From Ophiodon elongatus (taxonomy: Eukaryota > Chordata > Actinopteri > Perciformes > Hexagrammidae): a stretch of DNA of 64,000 nt. Within the stretch, counting starts at the first letter, position 1. Every line of letters starts with the position of its first letter. Of the stretch, positions 52,261-64,000 are shown piece by piece. The position numbers and the translations under genes are program-made. Location: positions 490,501 to 554,500 of the forward strand of contig JACSYO010002169.1 of NCBI GenBank assembly GCA_016806645.1. The letters run 5' to 3'. The notes below the pieces were generated by a model. The model had not been told where the DNA came from. It saw nothing but the letters and a program-made list of their open reading frames with translations, and did not search any database.

Positions 52261-55200
52261 TTACGGGCGGTTCGATCCGGAGGCGCCGTCTTCGTCGTCG
52301 GGCGGACAGGCGATGAAATCCGCCAACATGGACGCCATGACATCATCGTCCATCTGAGGGGCAGACGGAGAGGGACAACTGCTGAGTCATGCTTTCATTA
52401 TAGGCGTGTTCTGTTCAAACTGACAAGCGTTTTAGTTGGAAAGATTTCCATTAGGACTCTTTAAAGTCATCATGTGTATAATTTGTACGCGGTTATGTCG
52501 TCTTTGATATCATTATGAAGGTTTGAGATTTGTTCTCAGGTGATCCGGCTGGAGCAGATTTATTTTAAGGGTGTCCAGAGAGGAACAGCAAAGTCAGAAA
52601 GGTTCTATTTCTACACATTTAAAAAGGACTAAAAGGACAGTAATTTTAACTATTTTATATAATGTACCCTAAACTCAAAATTGTGAATCTGTAACTAAAC
52701 ATGCGTCAACAAGTTTATTAAACAGCAGAAATCATGACCCGGTTACTCAAGACGATCCACAGACCCAGTTTCATGTAGGAACTATTTTCTTCCTACCAAA
52801 CCAAAAAGGCCAATAAAAAAATAAAAACATGAAATAAAAAATATTTAAAGTGAGCATTAATTTATTTATTATTGAACACTTCATATTCCCTAACATTAGC
52901 ACCAAGTTAAGTTGTTTTATTTCCAGGAAACTCTTCTGGAATGACATACAGTTTAAGGCTGAGAGAATTTTTGTTCCCTTTATACCTTGTGACTGATGTT
53001 GCCGTAGCAACTTTGTTTTGTGTGGCTGTGAGGTTATTATTGTTAATTTCATTAGCATATACCTGAAGCATTCAAAACACTAACATTAGAATACAGTGGG
53101 GATTTTTTTATCACCGTACAGAAACATCTATCTAATCTACATACAGATAAGTCTCCTGTACCTTTAATAAAAATAAATCTCCTTACCTTTTTCTTCTCAG
53201 TGCTTCGCCCCGCCTCTTCCTCAATGTGTGTTTCCTCCCTCTTCCTCTTCAGTCCTTTCCCCTCCTCTCCATCACTCTCTCCCCCTCCTGCCCCCGTCTC
53301 CGGCTCAGCTTTGACGCTCTCTCTCTTCTCAGCGTCCGTCGGCTCCTCCTGCTCTTTAGGACTCGGCCCCGTTGAGGTTTCGGGCTCTGCTGCTGCAGCA
53401 GCGTCTCCCTCTTGAACGGCTGCCAGCTGCTCCTCCTGATGACCGGGCGACTGTTTATCGCTCGCGCCAGCTTCCTGTGCCGGCTCAGCTCCCAACTCCT
53501 GTGGAGGTGGAGGGAGTCCGCATTAGTTTCCTTGTCACAATAACAGCTGTATTTATCCACCACCTTGGAGTTCTGCCTGTTGTCAACACAAGACTCATTA
53601 TGCTCGTCTGACTGTGTCTTTGTTACAAACACTCCCCTTTTCTTGAGAAGATACCGAGAAAACTATCATGATTACTATTATAAAGCACCTGTCTTTTGTT
53701 TTTAATCCAACACCAGCCTCCATTGCTTCCCCTTTAACCTCTTATCGGTCATACTATTTGGAACAGGCCAACTTCTATCAAGTGAACCTTCAACTAAATT
53801 CAGCTAAAACTAAACTCACACCTCAACTCCTTTTAGAGTCAATGGCTCCTTTCAGCTGATAGGATTTAATGGTCACTTCAACTCCTTTTTGAACTGTCAA
53901 ACGGATAGTTTGTATATTTTGAAGTGTGGTACTATGAGGTACTTCTCCATAGTCAGGGTATTACTACAGTAGATGGAGTCTGGAGAAACAGACTGGAGTA
54001 CCAACACGGGAGAAAAGTAAGGATTTCAAATGTTTAGTTTACTGTATATTATATATCAAAGCTCAGCTCCTTTCTGCACACTTGGCATGAACTCTTTTCA
54101 GCTAATACAAAACTCACACTTCAACTCCTTTTAGTTGCTCAGGCTGGACTTCAACAGCATCCCTGTTCAGCTCAATGCAATGGACCCCTACAATTCCTTT
54201 TAGTACACTTAAAAGGGACATTTTGATCAACTCTGTTTGCCTCAAAGGAGAGATTTTAAAGTTGCGACCAACCTGTTGAACCTGATTAGTTGTGCAATCT
54301 TCTGCGGCGGCTGTCAGCTCAATCTCATTGGCTCCCTGCTCCCACGACCTCGCCCCGTCCTGCAGCCCCCCCGCTGCCCCTCCTTCCTCCTCCGTCTCCT
54401 CCCTCTCCTCCAGTGCTCCCCCGGTGACGCACAGGATTTGCGGCATGGTGGGGTCGTCCATCCTTTCGCTCTCGTCCTCCTCCACCTCTCCCTCCCGCGC
54501 CTCCTCCAGGACCCCGATGCTCTCCACCTTTTGCACCTTCATCCGGTCCTCTGCGAACAGCGATCTGTTGGTCTGGATCTCCTCGATCCCCCCTTCTGTT
54601 TCTCCCTCCACACTGAATCCAGCCAACCCCTCTTCATCCACCGCTGCTCTGAGCACCTTCCCCCCCTCGATACCCGCCTCTCCATCATTGTCCTCCGCTC
54701 CCTCCAGTGGAGGTATGTCCCCATCCTCATCCTCCTCCTCCTCTTCCTCCTCTTCCAGCTCTTCCCCCTCTTCTTCATCATAATTATCGTACTCCCCGTC
54801 GTACAAGTCGTCCTCGGGGAAATCGCTCACATCCTCCTCTTCTTCCTCCTCCTCATCAATCCCTTCCTCCTCTTCATCCAGATCCTCGTCCTCCTCCATG
54901 TCCTCCTCCTCTTCCTCCTCCTCCTCGTCGGTGCTGTTGATGTTGATGACGGCGGAGTCTTCGTTGCTGGCGGGCGGCGGCTGGTGCTGGTGCAGGTGCC
55001 GTCCCTGCTGGCCCAGCTGATTCTGCAGCTGGTGCATCTGGAGCGGCAGACCCATGGGGCCGGGCTGGCCTGGCGCCGAGGGCTGCATCAGCATCTGCTG
55101 AAGCTGGGGTCGGCCTGGCAACGAGTCCCCCAGACCGCCCGGCGGAGCTGCGAGTGTGCTGGAGTTCAAAGGGGGCACCAGGGAGACCACCGAGGAGCTG

Positions 55201-58200
55201 GGAGGAGGGAAGGAGTTGATCGGCGTGGTGGAGGTGGTGAGTAGTGGGGAGGAGGTGGCGAGGTCATTGGGGAGCGAGACCCTGTCTATTGTTGTTGTGG
55301 TTGCTGTGGTGGGCACCATGGCGACGGAGTCGCCTCCTGCTATTGTGACTGTAGCGCCTCCTGGTGCAGCAGAGGCCATGTTCTGAGAGTTGGCCCCCGC
55401 TGCCACCGTCTCCTCCTGCTGGTTCTCCAGGTTGAGCATCCCCGGGGGAACGATGACTACGCTGTCGTCCGAGTCACTGGCCAGAGAGATCTCGACATCC
55501 TCCGCTTCCTCTCTGTCGTAGCGGACGAACACGGGCCTCTGCCCCTCTGGGAGGCCCAGACCGGCAGGGTCCTGCTGGTGGGACAGGATCATGTCTCCTG
55601 GGGTGGGCGCATGGCCCGGTAGCCCCGGCACCAGGGAGAGGTGGTTCTCCAGAGAGCCCAGCAGGGATGAGGGACCCAGGCCGAGGGAGTGGCGGGTGGG
55701 GAAGGGGGGGCCGGGGGCAGGGCTCCCGAGGAGCGTTGGCAGAGTGAGTCCAGTGGTAGGCCCCTGGGAGGAGGGGAGGACTGGAGCGGTCGGGATGGGT
55801 TTCAGGGTGAGGGGGGGTAAGGGGAGAGCGATGGAGGGAGTGCGGGGGTGGAGGAGGGAGTTGCAGATGGTGAGAGCCTCACTGCAGAATGTAGAGACCT
55901 GAGAGGAGATTCTCATTAAAAACTGCTCCACATGTAAACATAGTACATGACATCGAAATACAGAAATCAGGCCTTTTGAGATACGTTATTGCATAACAAT
56001 ATACTGCATATTATATAATTGGATTAAAATGAATGATGCATTTATGTGTTAATCACTTTAATGTTGCAGCTGGTAAAGGTGGCGCTCATTTGAAATTATC
56101 TATATATATATTTTGTGTTACTTTATATACCGCGAGATGGCTTGTGAACTTCCCCCTGGGGACCAATGAAACCTTATTGATATAATAATATCATAACTTA
56201 TTAATTGATTATATTTTGTATTGTTAAATCTGAATCTGCAAAGTAATTAAAGCTGTCAGATATATAGTGGAGTAAAAAGTAGAATATATATCTCTGAATT
56301 GTAGTGGAAGTAGAGGAACAAAGACATACTCAAGTACAAATTTGAGGTGCTTGTCCTTTACATTAGAACAATGCCTGAGTAAATGTACTTAAATGTACTT
56401 GAATGTACTTGGATGTACCCCCCCCCCGATTTGAAAGATCTTTGGAGCGACACAATTCACGACCTGCTCCCGAAAGGCGAAGAGTTTTGCAGCTATGAAA
56501 AGTTCTAACTCACTGATCTGTTCCTCAAACCACTCGGAGCACTCACCTTGAGGTTCCGGTCATTGCGTCCGTTGCTGAGGATGGACACGGCACAGGTCAG
56601 AGGTGGAGGCCAACAGGGTGATGGGACCAGGACCAGAGCCAGCAGTAACCTTGAAGATCCACAAGAACAAACCACAGATATAGCATCAGATATAGCAGCC
56701 AACAGTCTTCATCTTTCAACACAGAGTCAACCCAAACGCTATCGGATGCACCTTCTTAAACAGGTGTGCAGTCAAATTAAATCATGTGGTCCGTCTGCCA
56801 AGAGTTTATGAGAGAAATAACTTTTCTTTTTAAAGTGGAATGTTGTTGACCGGCAAACTGAATTCAATCCAAATGATCGCAGACAGCACATAACATCAAA
56901 AGTCATTAATAAAAGGTTGGGTTGGTAATCTTCTCCAAAACAAATTGGTATTTTGTTGAGATTCTCATTACATTCTGACAGCAATCAATGAACCAAATAA
57001 TCTGAAAGAAAAAAGTCTGTCTGTCTGTCTGTCTGTCTGTATGTATTCTGTCCGTGCACTTATTGTTTGTCCCTGGAGTTGAACACAAGCCGCTAGATTA
57101 ACAGCTGTGAGTACCAACGGTAGCCATGTTTGTTGATTATCATGATGATAATGTTAGGGGGCGTGGCTTTGGAGGAGGGTCTGTCGGCGACTTGGTGACT
57201 TTCTTGCTTGATTTAGCAACTTTTGGAGCTGCTGCTCCAACTCTTTTCATTGGAAAAGAGCAACAATGGGTTTTCAAGTTGGACCATTTATTTTTTTATC
57301 TTGCGCACACTTGCTAGTTTCTCAAGATCACCAACCCTGCCTTTAATTAACAAATGAATAACCTAAATAATAAACTTTATATAGCATCTTTCATACATTA
57401 AAAGTACAACCAAAACCTCTCGTACCTGTACAGCTCTTGTCGGGGGAGGGCACTGCTGTACTGCCCACTGACGCACCCTGCAGACTCACACAAAGTGCTG
57501 CTGCTGGACTGCTGCTGCTTCAGACGCACACACAGCGGCATCACGACGTCATGGAGACGCTGAGAGGACAATCACAACGGAGCGGGGGAAATAAATAACA
57601 AACTGTTTAGACAACTGCTTTAGACAACAGAAGGCGACGTCCATTGAGCGAGCGGGTTCCGTGGTGACATTTACCTTGTGTATATCATCTTTCAGCAGCG
57701 TACCACTGGTCAGGATGATTTGCCTCAATGCTGTGAAGAGAAGAAATCAGTGTGAGCACACCAGATATGAAGACGACCAGCAGACCGTTAATCTATTGTA
57801 TCAGATGGAATCGAAGCGAGGCAGCGTCTCACCCCGGAGGGCCGAAAGGCAAGTATCCTGGTTAGCCAGAAGGTCTCCTTTCCTCTGTAGCGACGGCCCG
57901 ACTGCCTCCGCTATGACCAGAGATTTTGTCCTCCGCGGGCCGGGCTTCCCTCCAGGGACCGCGTCTGCTGACAGTCCCGCCCGGAGCTGCAGGACAGGAC
58001 AACACAGAGGGACAGAGCTGAAGACAACACTGACGTGCCACACCTGTAAACTACTGGATCCCCTAAGGTTCAAAAAGCTAATCTATAAAAAGCAGGCAGA
58101 TTTATAATGTCAGGATACATGGTGGTTAAATATAAATTTTATGTTGCTAGGTGTCTCCCAGTCAAAACAATCACAAAAAGACTGAGTTTGGTGACATTGG

Positions 58201-58915
58201 TAGTAGCGGGGGATCATGGGAGTTGGCTTTGTGGCAGTCAGCTAGTCCTGGTTTGGATCATTTCAGTGTTCAGGAGTTGTTTAACCATAGATGTTTATGT
58301 GGGAAAGATAAAACCTGATACCTTTAAATACATTCAAAGTAACCACGTGGAACCAACCTTGACAGACTCCGCCCCTGGTGTGATGTCACTGAGCAGGTGA
58401 GTAAACAGGAGTTCGGAGTGGCCGGGGCTTCCCTGAAGGATGCTCGCGCTGGCTCCGGCCACCTGGACCCACAGCTCTAAGGTCCTGTACACCGAAACCC
58501 GCACCGAGCTGAGGGATGAAGAAAGTAGGATGAGAAAATAGGGTCCAGGTTGCAATAAATACCCACGTTCCCCCTTAAAGACCCCAGTTTGAAGCCTGTG
58601 TGTCCCCTCTGAGTTACCTGTAGGCTCTCTGCTGTCCCAGACTGGATTCAGGTAGAGGCGTCCAGGCAGACAGGGTTTGAGAGAACAGCCTCTGGAGCAC
58701 AGTGGCGTACTGGACCATGCCGCCACGCACACTGCAATGCACACACACACACACTGTGAGCACCACACAACTGATGTGACATACAAGTCCATGAACTCAA
58801 ATACTAAAGTGTGTCAGTACTCACGCTGTGATAAGAGCTGCTAAGACCTCCAGTGTGTTGGTGTGTATGATGGGCAAGACCAGCAACCTCACACTCCCAT
58901 CTCCTGTTAAATTCT

Positions 58916-58956
<41 letters not shown>

Positions 58957-61900
58957 ATTCGCATGTATATTTAAAAATGTCAGCCAGAGGTAGTTCAAGT
59001 TTGTAGTTTCATTCATGTGTTTGGTTCTTCAGTGTGTAATAAAACATCAGAGGGTCTTGCCTCCCCACACCCTATTGTGTGTGAGTGTGCGTGTGTGTGT
59101 GCTCACTATGCTCTTGGAGCTGACAGCGAGGACTCGGCACACCAGGTTGAGTATTGGTCGGACCGGCAGACGGACAGCGGCGGCTGGATCCACCCTGATA
59201 GAGATAAGAGCCATTAGGTTTTATTTTTTTCTAAAGGATTTGGGTGAACTATCCCTTTAAAAGGTGGTTTTGTGTGTGTGTGTGTTGTACCTGAGTGTGT
59301 ATTTGAGTGCCAGGCAGACAGCTGTGTATCGGTGCTGGAGCTGCAGCAGCAGCAGGGGGTCCGACTGGTCGAGGTGAGGGAAGGCCAGCTCCACGCCGGG
59401 GCCTTCGTACTGCCCCGCTCCATCTGTCCCAGAAAAGAGCACAACACACATGTAGACCTGGTGGTGCCGACGGCTGAACCCTACCAGGAGCCATAAACCA
59501 TTTGGTACGCTGTATATGCGCCAGTGTTGGAGAATAATTCAGGTTTTACAGTACATGAGCGACAGACTAAATTTAGTATTTAAGAGAGAAATTAAAAGCA
59601 AAGAAATCACTATTCTAATTAAAGGGAGAGCTCACCCCAGAATCAAAAGTATATTCTTTCTTCTCACCTGTAATGCTTTTTATCAATCTAGATTATTTTG
59701 GTGCGAGTTGCCGAGTGCTGGATATATCAGCCGTAGGGATGTCTGCCTTCGCTCCAGTATAATGGAACTATTCTATAATAATTTGAAAAACTGTACAGCA
59801 ACGCCTCTTCACAGAAACCGTGACCCGGTTACTCAAGATAATCCATTCACCTTGTTGTGAGCAGTTTCTTTCTACCGAACTACACCAGGCAAACCGTATC
59901 ACCGCGCCAGACGGAAGCGATGCGTCTACTCACGGATGAGAGGCTCGTCACAGCCTGAGATGTCAACACATTAATGGCATCTTCCTCGGCTGAGGTGCAA
60001 CCAGGTGGCAACCTCCGGTTCTGCCGAGTGAAGCCGATGCAGAAGTGTCTTAAAACCTGCATTCTCTCTACTGACCACCAGGGGGCGACTCCTCTGGTTG
60101 TATAGAAGTCTATGAGAAGATGACTCTACTTCTCTCTTGATTTATTCCCTCAGTAAACATTGTAAACATGAGTTTATGGTCTCAATCTCTAGTTTCAAGT
60201 CTTCTTCAATACAGCATGATGTTCATTTAGTAAATTATGGTCCATTTAGAGTCAAACAGACCATAAAGCAGGGGATGCTTTAGGGTGGGCTTACTGTGAT
60301 TGACAGTTCACTGCCGCTACCAGAGACGTATACGGTGTCTCCACATCACTCCTCCGCATTCCAAATATGGTCACTTCCGTTCATAGGTTGCAAAAAAAAA
60401 AAGATGGCGACAGCAAAATTACCAAACTCGAGGCTTCATAACGGCAAACCGACAGGTGACGTCACGATGACTACTTCCACTTCTTATATACAGTCTGTGG
60501 GTGCAACGTTAGCTAGCTCAGTGGTGCTAGGTGAGCTTAGCTAGCACTATCAGTTAGCAATAAACTATAAACACAATGAGGATTTTTGGAAAAGGGCTCT
60601 ACAGAAAAATGTAACTATCACAGAGAGAACGTGTACCTGTTTCTGAACCCTGGTAGATCTGAGCCAGCAGCCCATTGGCTGAGGCCAGCAGTCCCTGAAT
60701 CTGATTGGTCCAGCCCTCAGCTCTGCCGGCACCCACCCCTCTGTCCAACAGGCCACCCAGAGAGGGCAGGCGGCCATAACACAGGCAGGTCATCTGACGG
60801 AATGACAACAAGGCGGAGTTACATGGGGGGAAATGTAGAGTTACAACTATTTTGTTGTCAAAACATCAGCTTTGAGAATCACAAACCTCTTGTGTTTTCT
60901 TGTTGGTGCTGTCCATTTTGGAGAGGAAATACGCTCCCAGTTTGTCCTAAAAAAAATAATAAAAGGCTCAGATTTTCTACATCGAGAAACAACTCCGTCG
61001 CTCAGGTCTTCTTCATCTCGTCCGTCCATCTTTGTGTCTTACCCTAAGGGATCCGCAGGCTCTGGGGTAGAAGGTCATGCAGGCCGTCATACCCTCCATG
61101 GCTGCCAGCTCACACTGAGATCAGAGGGAGCAAAGGTAGCTCGTATGAGGGCTGCTACGACTGATCACTCTTGTCACTGTCAATTAATCTCTTGACTACT
61201 TGATTAAGTTCCCAGAGCTAATAATAAGATATTACTAATAATAAGACCCAGAATATGGCTGCCAGTGTCTGTACAATGTGCTACTCGCAGCGGTAGTGAC
61301 TAGAATGTTGGATTTCTGGATGTTAAATATCCATCTGCAGCTTTCGGTAGCGGCCCTCACCTCCTCCTTCAGGCCCAGCAGAGACGTGAGGATGCCCAGG
61401 ATGGAGTTGAGGCCGACCTCCCTGGCCAGCTCCGCCAGCTGGGACGAGTACTGCAGCAGGTCCTTCAGAATGTTCACCGCCAGCTGGATGGTCTGAACTG
61501 GAGCCTGAGACTGAAACCGGGAAAAAAAGAGGGAGACTTTTGGGTTTTCCGCTTCGCCATAATTCAGGTTTCTATAGAGGAGGCAGACCGACGGCTCCGG
61601 CCTTGTGTGAGTGTGTACGAATCATACCTGTATGACCTGCTGCAGGGAGCGCAGCCAGGAAACGCAGTGCTGCTGGAAGAGCTCACTGGAGCTGTCCTTA
61701 ACCAGCATGGAGAGCAGGCAGAGGCCCTCAAACCTGCACACACACGCACACACAGGAGATACAGAGATGTTGTCTCCATGCTACCACTAACAATACAGCT
61801 GTGTGTTATTTGTCAGCACTTTTATGAGGTTTCAAAATTGGATCGATATATGAACCTTGACTGTTCAAGAATTGTTTGACAATAAATGTAACATTATAAT

Positions 61901-63231
61901 AATGTACTTTTTTTTCTCCTTTAAATCTAGATTGTAAAATGAAATTGTCACAGAACATATAGTAACTTCATACCTTTATTTTGAAATGTTGCCAAATTTG
62001 ACCCTTTGTTATAAGGCAAAGGAAACGTTCTATTGGGTATGTATTACACTATTTATATAACAAGTGGTTTTGAAACAATAGACATGTTATCTAATGTGAT
62101 TTTGGTCAGAACTGTTTCTCTTGTATTCATTTTCATGTGTTTATTTTGATCAATAAACATGGATAGTGCTGGCTGATGGAACATCAATACCTTTTAGGAA
62201 CAGACCGGCATCAAATGCCCGCTCAGATGTACTTATTCTTTGATAAGATAATACGAGTCCTCATTTAAAGTAAGTTCCTTTGTGGGTGCTTGTGTTTAGA
62301 CAAATTTGAGAACTTAAAATTATAATAAAAGACTTTTGTTGAGGTCATTACCAACCCTCCCTGCCTTGATTTGGTCATCTGATCAGCAATAAGGAAGATG
62401 GGAGCAGTGATAAAAAAATGTATGCTCACAAAACTGGTGTCAAACTTTCATTACGTTGTTAATTATCATATTTTATTGGTTTTACTAATGTTTTATACTA
62501 CTTATAACTAGTGTAATTTTTAGGATTAGTAACCCACACTAATGTCCATGGAAACACACTGAAGGCACCGCTCTGGTGTTCATACTGAAACTTTGACATC
62601 AGTAGTTTAAGGTTACTTAACTTTACTAACTCGTTGATGTATGACAGGCAACAATTAATATAATAGCGAAATACAAAGCCTAAGTTGAGTAATGACGGAC
62701 ATATGTCAGCTAACATTTTTTTAATTTTTAATTTTCCTGATACTGAGTGTCTGTTCTAAACTTGTACTATGTTTATTGTGATAATGGTCTTTTTTTTTAT
62801 AAAAAATGGACATGGTCATTTCCTCACCTGGTCTTGCTCGAGCCCAGTTTGGCATTGCTGAACCCCACGAGACCCCCGACGGCGCTCGTGCCCTGCAGAG
62901 ATAAACGCAGCTGTTAACATACACGCTTCTACTATTAGTTTAAAAAAGACACACCACCACGGCAACACCTGCATCTCCTCCAGATGTCAGCCCAGTGAAC
63001 ACCAACGCGTGGAGCAGACAGCAGGCTAAAAGGTAACTAGCCACCAAGCTAACGCGCTTCTCTCCGGGCCGGCCCGGGGAGGGGGTCTACCTGCGTCTGG
63101 AACACGCCGTGCTCCCTGTAGTTGGACAGCAGGGCCGGTAAATACTCTGGACGCTGTTCTTTCAGAACCGACACCAAGCCCTCCGTTAGTCGCATAGCAG
63201 ATGGACCACGCAGCCAAGCCGATGTAGCCAT
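52261..63231 (-). CDS. pelp1: PELP1, proline-, glutamate- and leucine-rich protein 1
   Basis: Nineteen coding exons: 63231-63091, 62892-62828, 61733-61628, 61510-61361, 61114-61043, 60946-60887, 60793-60637, 59423-59291, 59194-59107, 58913-58825, 58731-58618, 58508-58358, 57986-57833, 57730-57675, 57559-57426, 56649-56547, 55898-54282, 53498-53187 and 52353-52261. All phases agree, giving about 1264 residues (human about 1130). PELP1 is a nuclear receptor co-regulator and a scaffold of the SENP3/Rix1-type ribosome biogenesis complex. The N-terminal helical part has LxxLL motifs (LPALL, LKDLL, LTSLL, LGGLL). The large exon gives a Pro-rich region, VEISLASDSDDSVVIVP, and an Asp/Glu tract (about residues 910-1000) after AVININS. 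The C-terminus contains MLADFIACPPDDED. The large exon has two possible donors, 54282 or 54273. The start was chosen as the first Met of the ORF, 225 bp from med11. Confidence 0.95.
52726..52800. repeat. short interspersed repeat shared with 59810-59885
   Basis: TGACCCGGTTACTCAAGACG and TTTCTTCCTACCAAAC here correspond to TGACCCGGTTACTCAAGATA and TTTCTTTCTACCGAAC near 59820. Both lie in pelp1 introns. Confidence 0.65.
56218..56412. repeat. interspersed repeat related to 31505-31862
   Basis: See the shared motif order described for the other copy. It lies in the pelp1 intron before the large exon and ends in AAATGTACTT-type repeats at 56383-56417. Confidence 0.65.
57015..57041. repeat. (CTGT)n microsatellite
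   Basis: About six CTGT/GTCT units in a pelp1 intron. Confidence 0.9.
58741..58754. repeat. short (CA)n before pelp1 exon 11
   Basis: Seven CA units. On the pelp1 strand this reads (TG)7, then CATTGCAG and the exon at 58731. Confidence 0.9.
58917..58952. repeat. (CA)n abutting pelp1 exon 10
   Basis: Eighteen CA units. On the pelp1 strand the intron ends (TG)n-TCAG directly before the exon at 58913. Confidence 0.97.
59990..60497 (+). repeat. interspersed repeat family copy, inverse of 9705-10180
   Basis: Reverse complement of the bap18-intron copy, sharing CCACCAGGGGGCGACTCCTC, GGTCCATTTAGAGTCAAACA and GATTGACAGTTCACTG-like blocks and ending ATATACAGTCTGTGG. It lies in the pelp1 intron between exons 7 and 8. 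Confidence 0.8.
61735..62827. other. pelp1 intron 2, AT-rich
   Basis: No exon, RNA gene or defined repeat was recognised apart from a (CA)n-like start at 61737-61754, which is the TG-rich end of the intron on the pelp1 strand. Confidence 0.5.
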
Positions 63232-63456
63232 CTTGCCTCACTGCCAAAGGGGGACGTCACAAGAGCGCGACGGCGTGACGTCGTTTTAAGGGCTTCTTCT
63301 TTGTTGATGTGCCGCTTCAGCCGCTCGGCCCCCTCACGCGCCAGTCTTTTTCAGAGGCGGACCAAGTACACCGAACTACACCGAACTGGTTTCGTGGACT
63401 AGACTTCGTGGACTAGACTTCGTGGACTACAGGAGGACCCGGTCCCCGACCCGCTC
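63232..63456. promoter_or_regulatory. shared pelp1/med11 promoter region with paired CRE-like sites
   Basis: The start codons of two divergent genes are 225 bp apart in CpG-rich sequence. GACGTCAC (63253-63260) and GTGACGTC (63275-63282) are half-perfect CREB/ATF sites arranged as an inverted pair 14 bp apart. No TATA box is seen. This is the layout of a bidirectional housekeeping promoter. Activity is inferred. Confidence 0.6.
63367..63430. repeat. short tandem repeats in med11 5' leader
   Basis: TACACCGAAC occurs twice (63367-63386). TTCGTGGACTAGAC then occurs as two full 14-bp units and one partial (63391-63430), ending 26 nt before the med11 start codon. Confidence 0.9.
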
Positions 63457-64000
63457 ATGGCGAACGAGCGGCTCAGAGCTCTGGAGGATGTGGAGAAGGA
63501 GATCGCGACGATCCTGCAGTGCGCCGGTGAGGACGCGCTCTTAAAGCGGCACTCATCCACATCTTATTACGACCAATGTGGAAGCCCGTCGTGTTGTTTT
63601 GCCGTTAGCTAGCCGGTGGACATAAGGGGGAGCAATTAGCAGCTAAAGAGACAGCTATCGTTCTCAGGAAGTCGGTGGAGACCCAAAACAGAGCAAAGAG
63701 AGAGAGTGAATATTGTCCCTACAGTCCCCATGTGGACACAAACAGGACTCCACGTGGATGAAATGTGTGTGTGCTGTCATGTTGTTTTGTTGTTGTTGTT
63801 GGCATTATTACATCTGTCTGGTCATAAATAAAGCTGATTGCAGGTTGTTGTACTCGTACTCTCCCCCCCTGTAGGTAACATAGTACTGGAGCTCTCCAAA
63901 GACAAACACAACGCCAGCCTGCTGGACAGACAGCTGGTCCAGTTCCAGGGATCCGTCAACCGAGTGGAGAGCGAGCTGAGCGGCCAGATCCGGTACCTCA
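63457..64000 (+). CDS. med11: Mediator subunit 11, first two exons (runs off the window)
   Basis: Exon 1 is 63457-63526 (MANERLRALEDVEKEIATIL...) and ends in phase 1 at GCCG/GTGAGG. Exon 2 starts at 63875 (after CTGTAG) and continues past 64000 (NIVLELSKDKHNASLLDRQL...). The pattern ANERLRALED-x-E-x-EI and LELSK-x-K-x-N-x-x-LLDRQ matches vertebrate MED11, a small coiled-coil subunit of the Mediator head module that works in RNA polymerase II transcription. The N-terminus is about six residues shorter than human. About the first 66 residues are visible. The neighbouring pelp1 starts 225 bp away on the other strand. Confidence 0.93.

Noticed and set aside
54237..55244. 335-codon plus-strand ORF
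   Set aside because: It is the antisense shadow of the Glu-rich exon of pelp1; the minus frame matches PELP1 motifs.

Overview
The window looks like nuclear DNA of a ray-finned (teleost) fish. Genes are split into many exons with vertebrate splice sites. The decoded proteins are fish-like versions of vertebrate BAP18, RNase K, an arachidonate lipoxygenase, PELP1 and MED11. The repeats are typical of fish: Tc1/mariner, RTE/Rex3-like and L2-like LINEs, a class I endogenous retrovirus, and long CA/TG microsatellites.

Layout from left to right. Positions 1-7.5 kb hold no protein gene that I can see, but contain two hairpins of the miR-15/16/195/497 seed family on the + strand (about 2.3 and 3.6 kb). 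bap18 (minus, 10719-7534) follows, then rnasek (plus, 12828-15403). A complete 14-exon 12-lipoxygenase gene, alox12, runs on the minus strand (31109-17106). Its last intron carries a 3.0 kb RTE-type LINE with target-site duplications, and another intron carries an L2-like 3' end. From 31 to 52 kb there is a gene-poor block of repeats: a 161-bp tandem duplication, an octamer minisatellite, a second RTE copy in the opposite orientation, a decayed retrovirus (40.25-48.33 kb) that itself hosts other elements, and a dead Tc1 element. The right end holds the 19-exon pelp1 gene (minus, 63231-52261) and the first two exons of med11 (plus, from 63457), which share a 225-bp CpG-rich promoter region.

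The set alox12 - rnasek - bap18 - miR-15/16-family cluster matches the human 17p13.1 block ALOX12 - RNASEK - C17orf49 - MIR497/195, with rnasek in the opposite orientation. The PELP1 - MED11 neighbourhood also belongs to human 17p13. The genes do not form one pathway: lipid mediator synthesis (alox12), V-ATPase/endocytosis (rnasek), chromatin (bap18), nuclear receptor co-regulation and ribosome biogenesis (pelp1), and Mediator (med11).

Most notable points: bap18 here has no exon encoding its SANT domain, yet the frame closes perfectly without it. The lipoxygenase carries Gly at the stereocontrol position 410. Several genes have (TG)n tracts immediately before 3' splice sites. The retrovirus contains a nest of insertions inside insertions. 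All gene models were spliced by eye from splice-site consensus, reading-frame continuity and remembered family sequences. No search was run.
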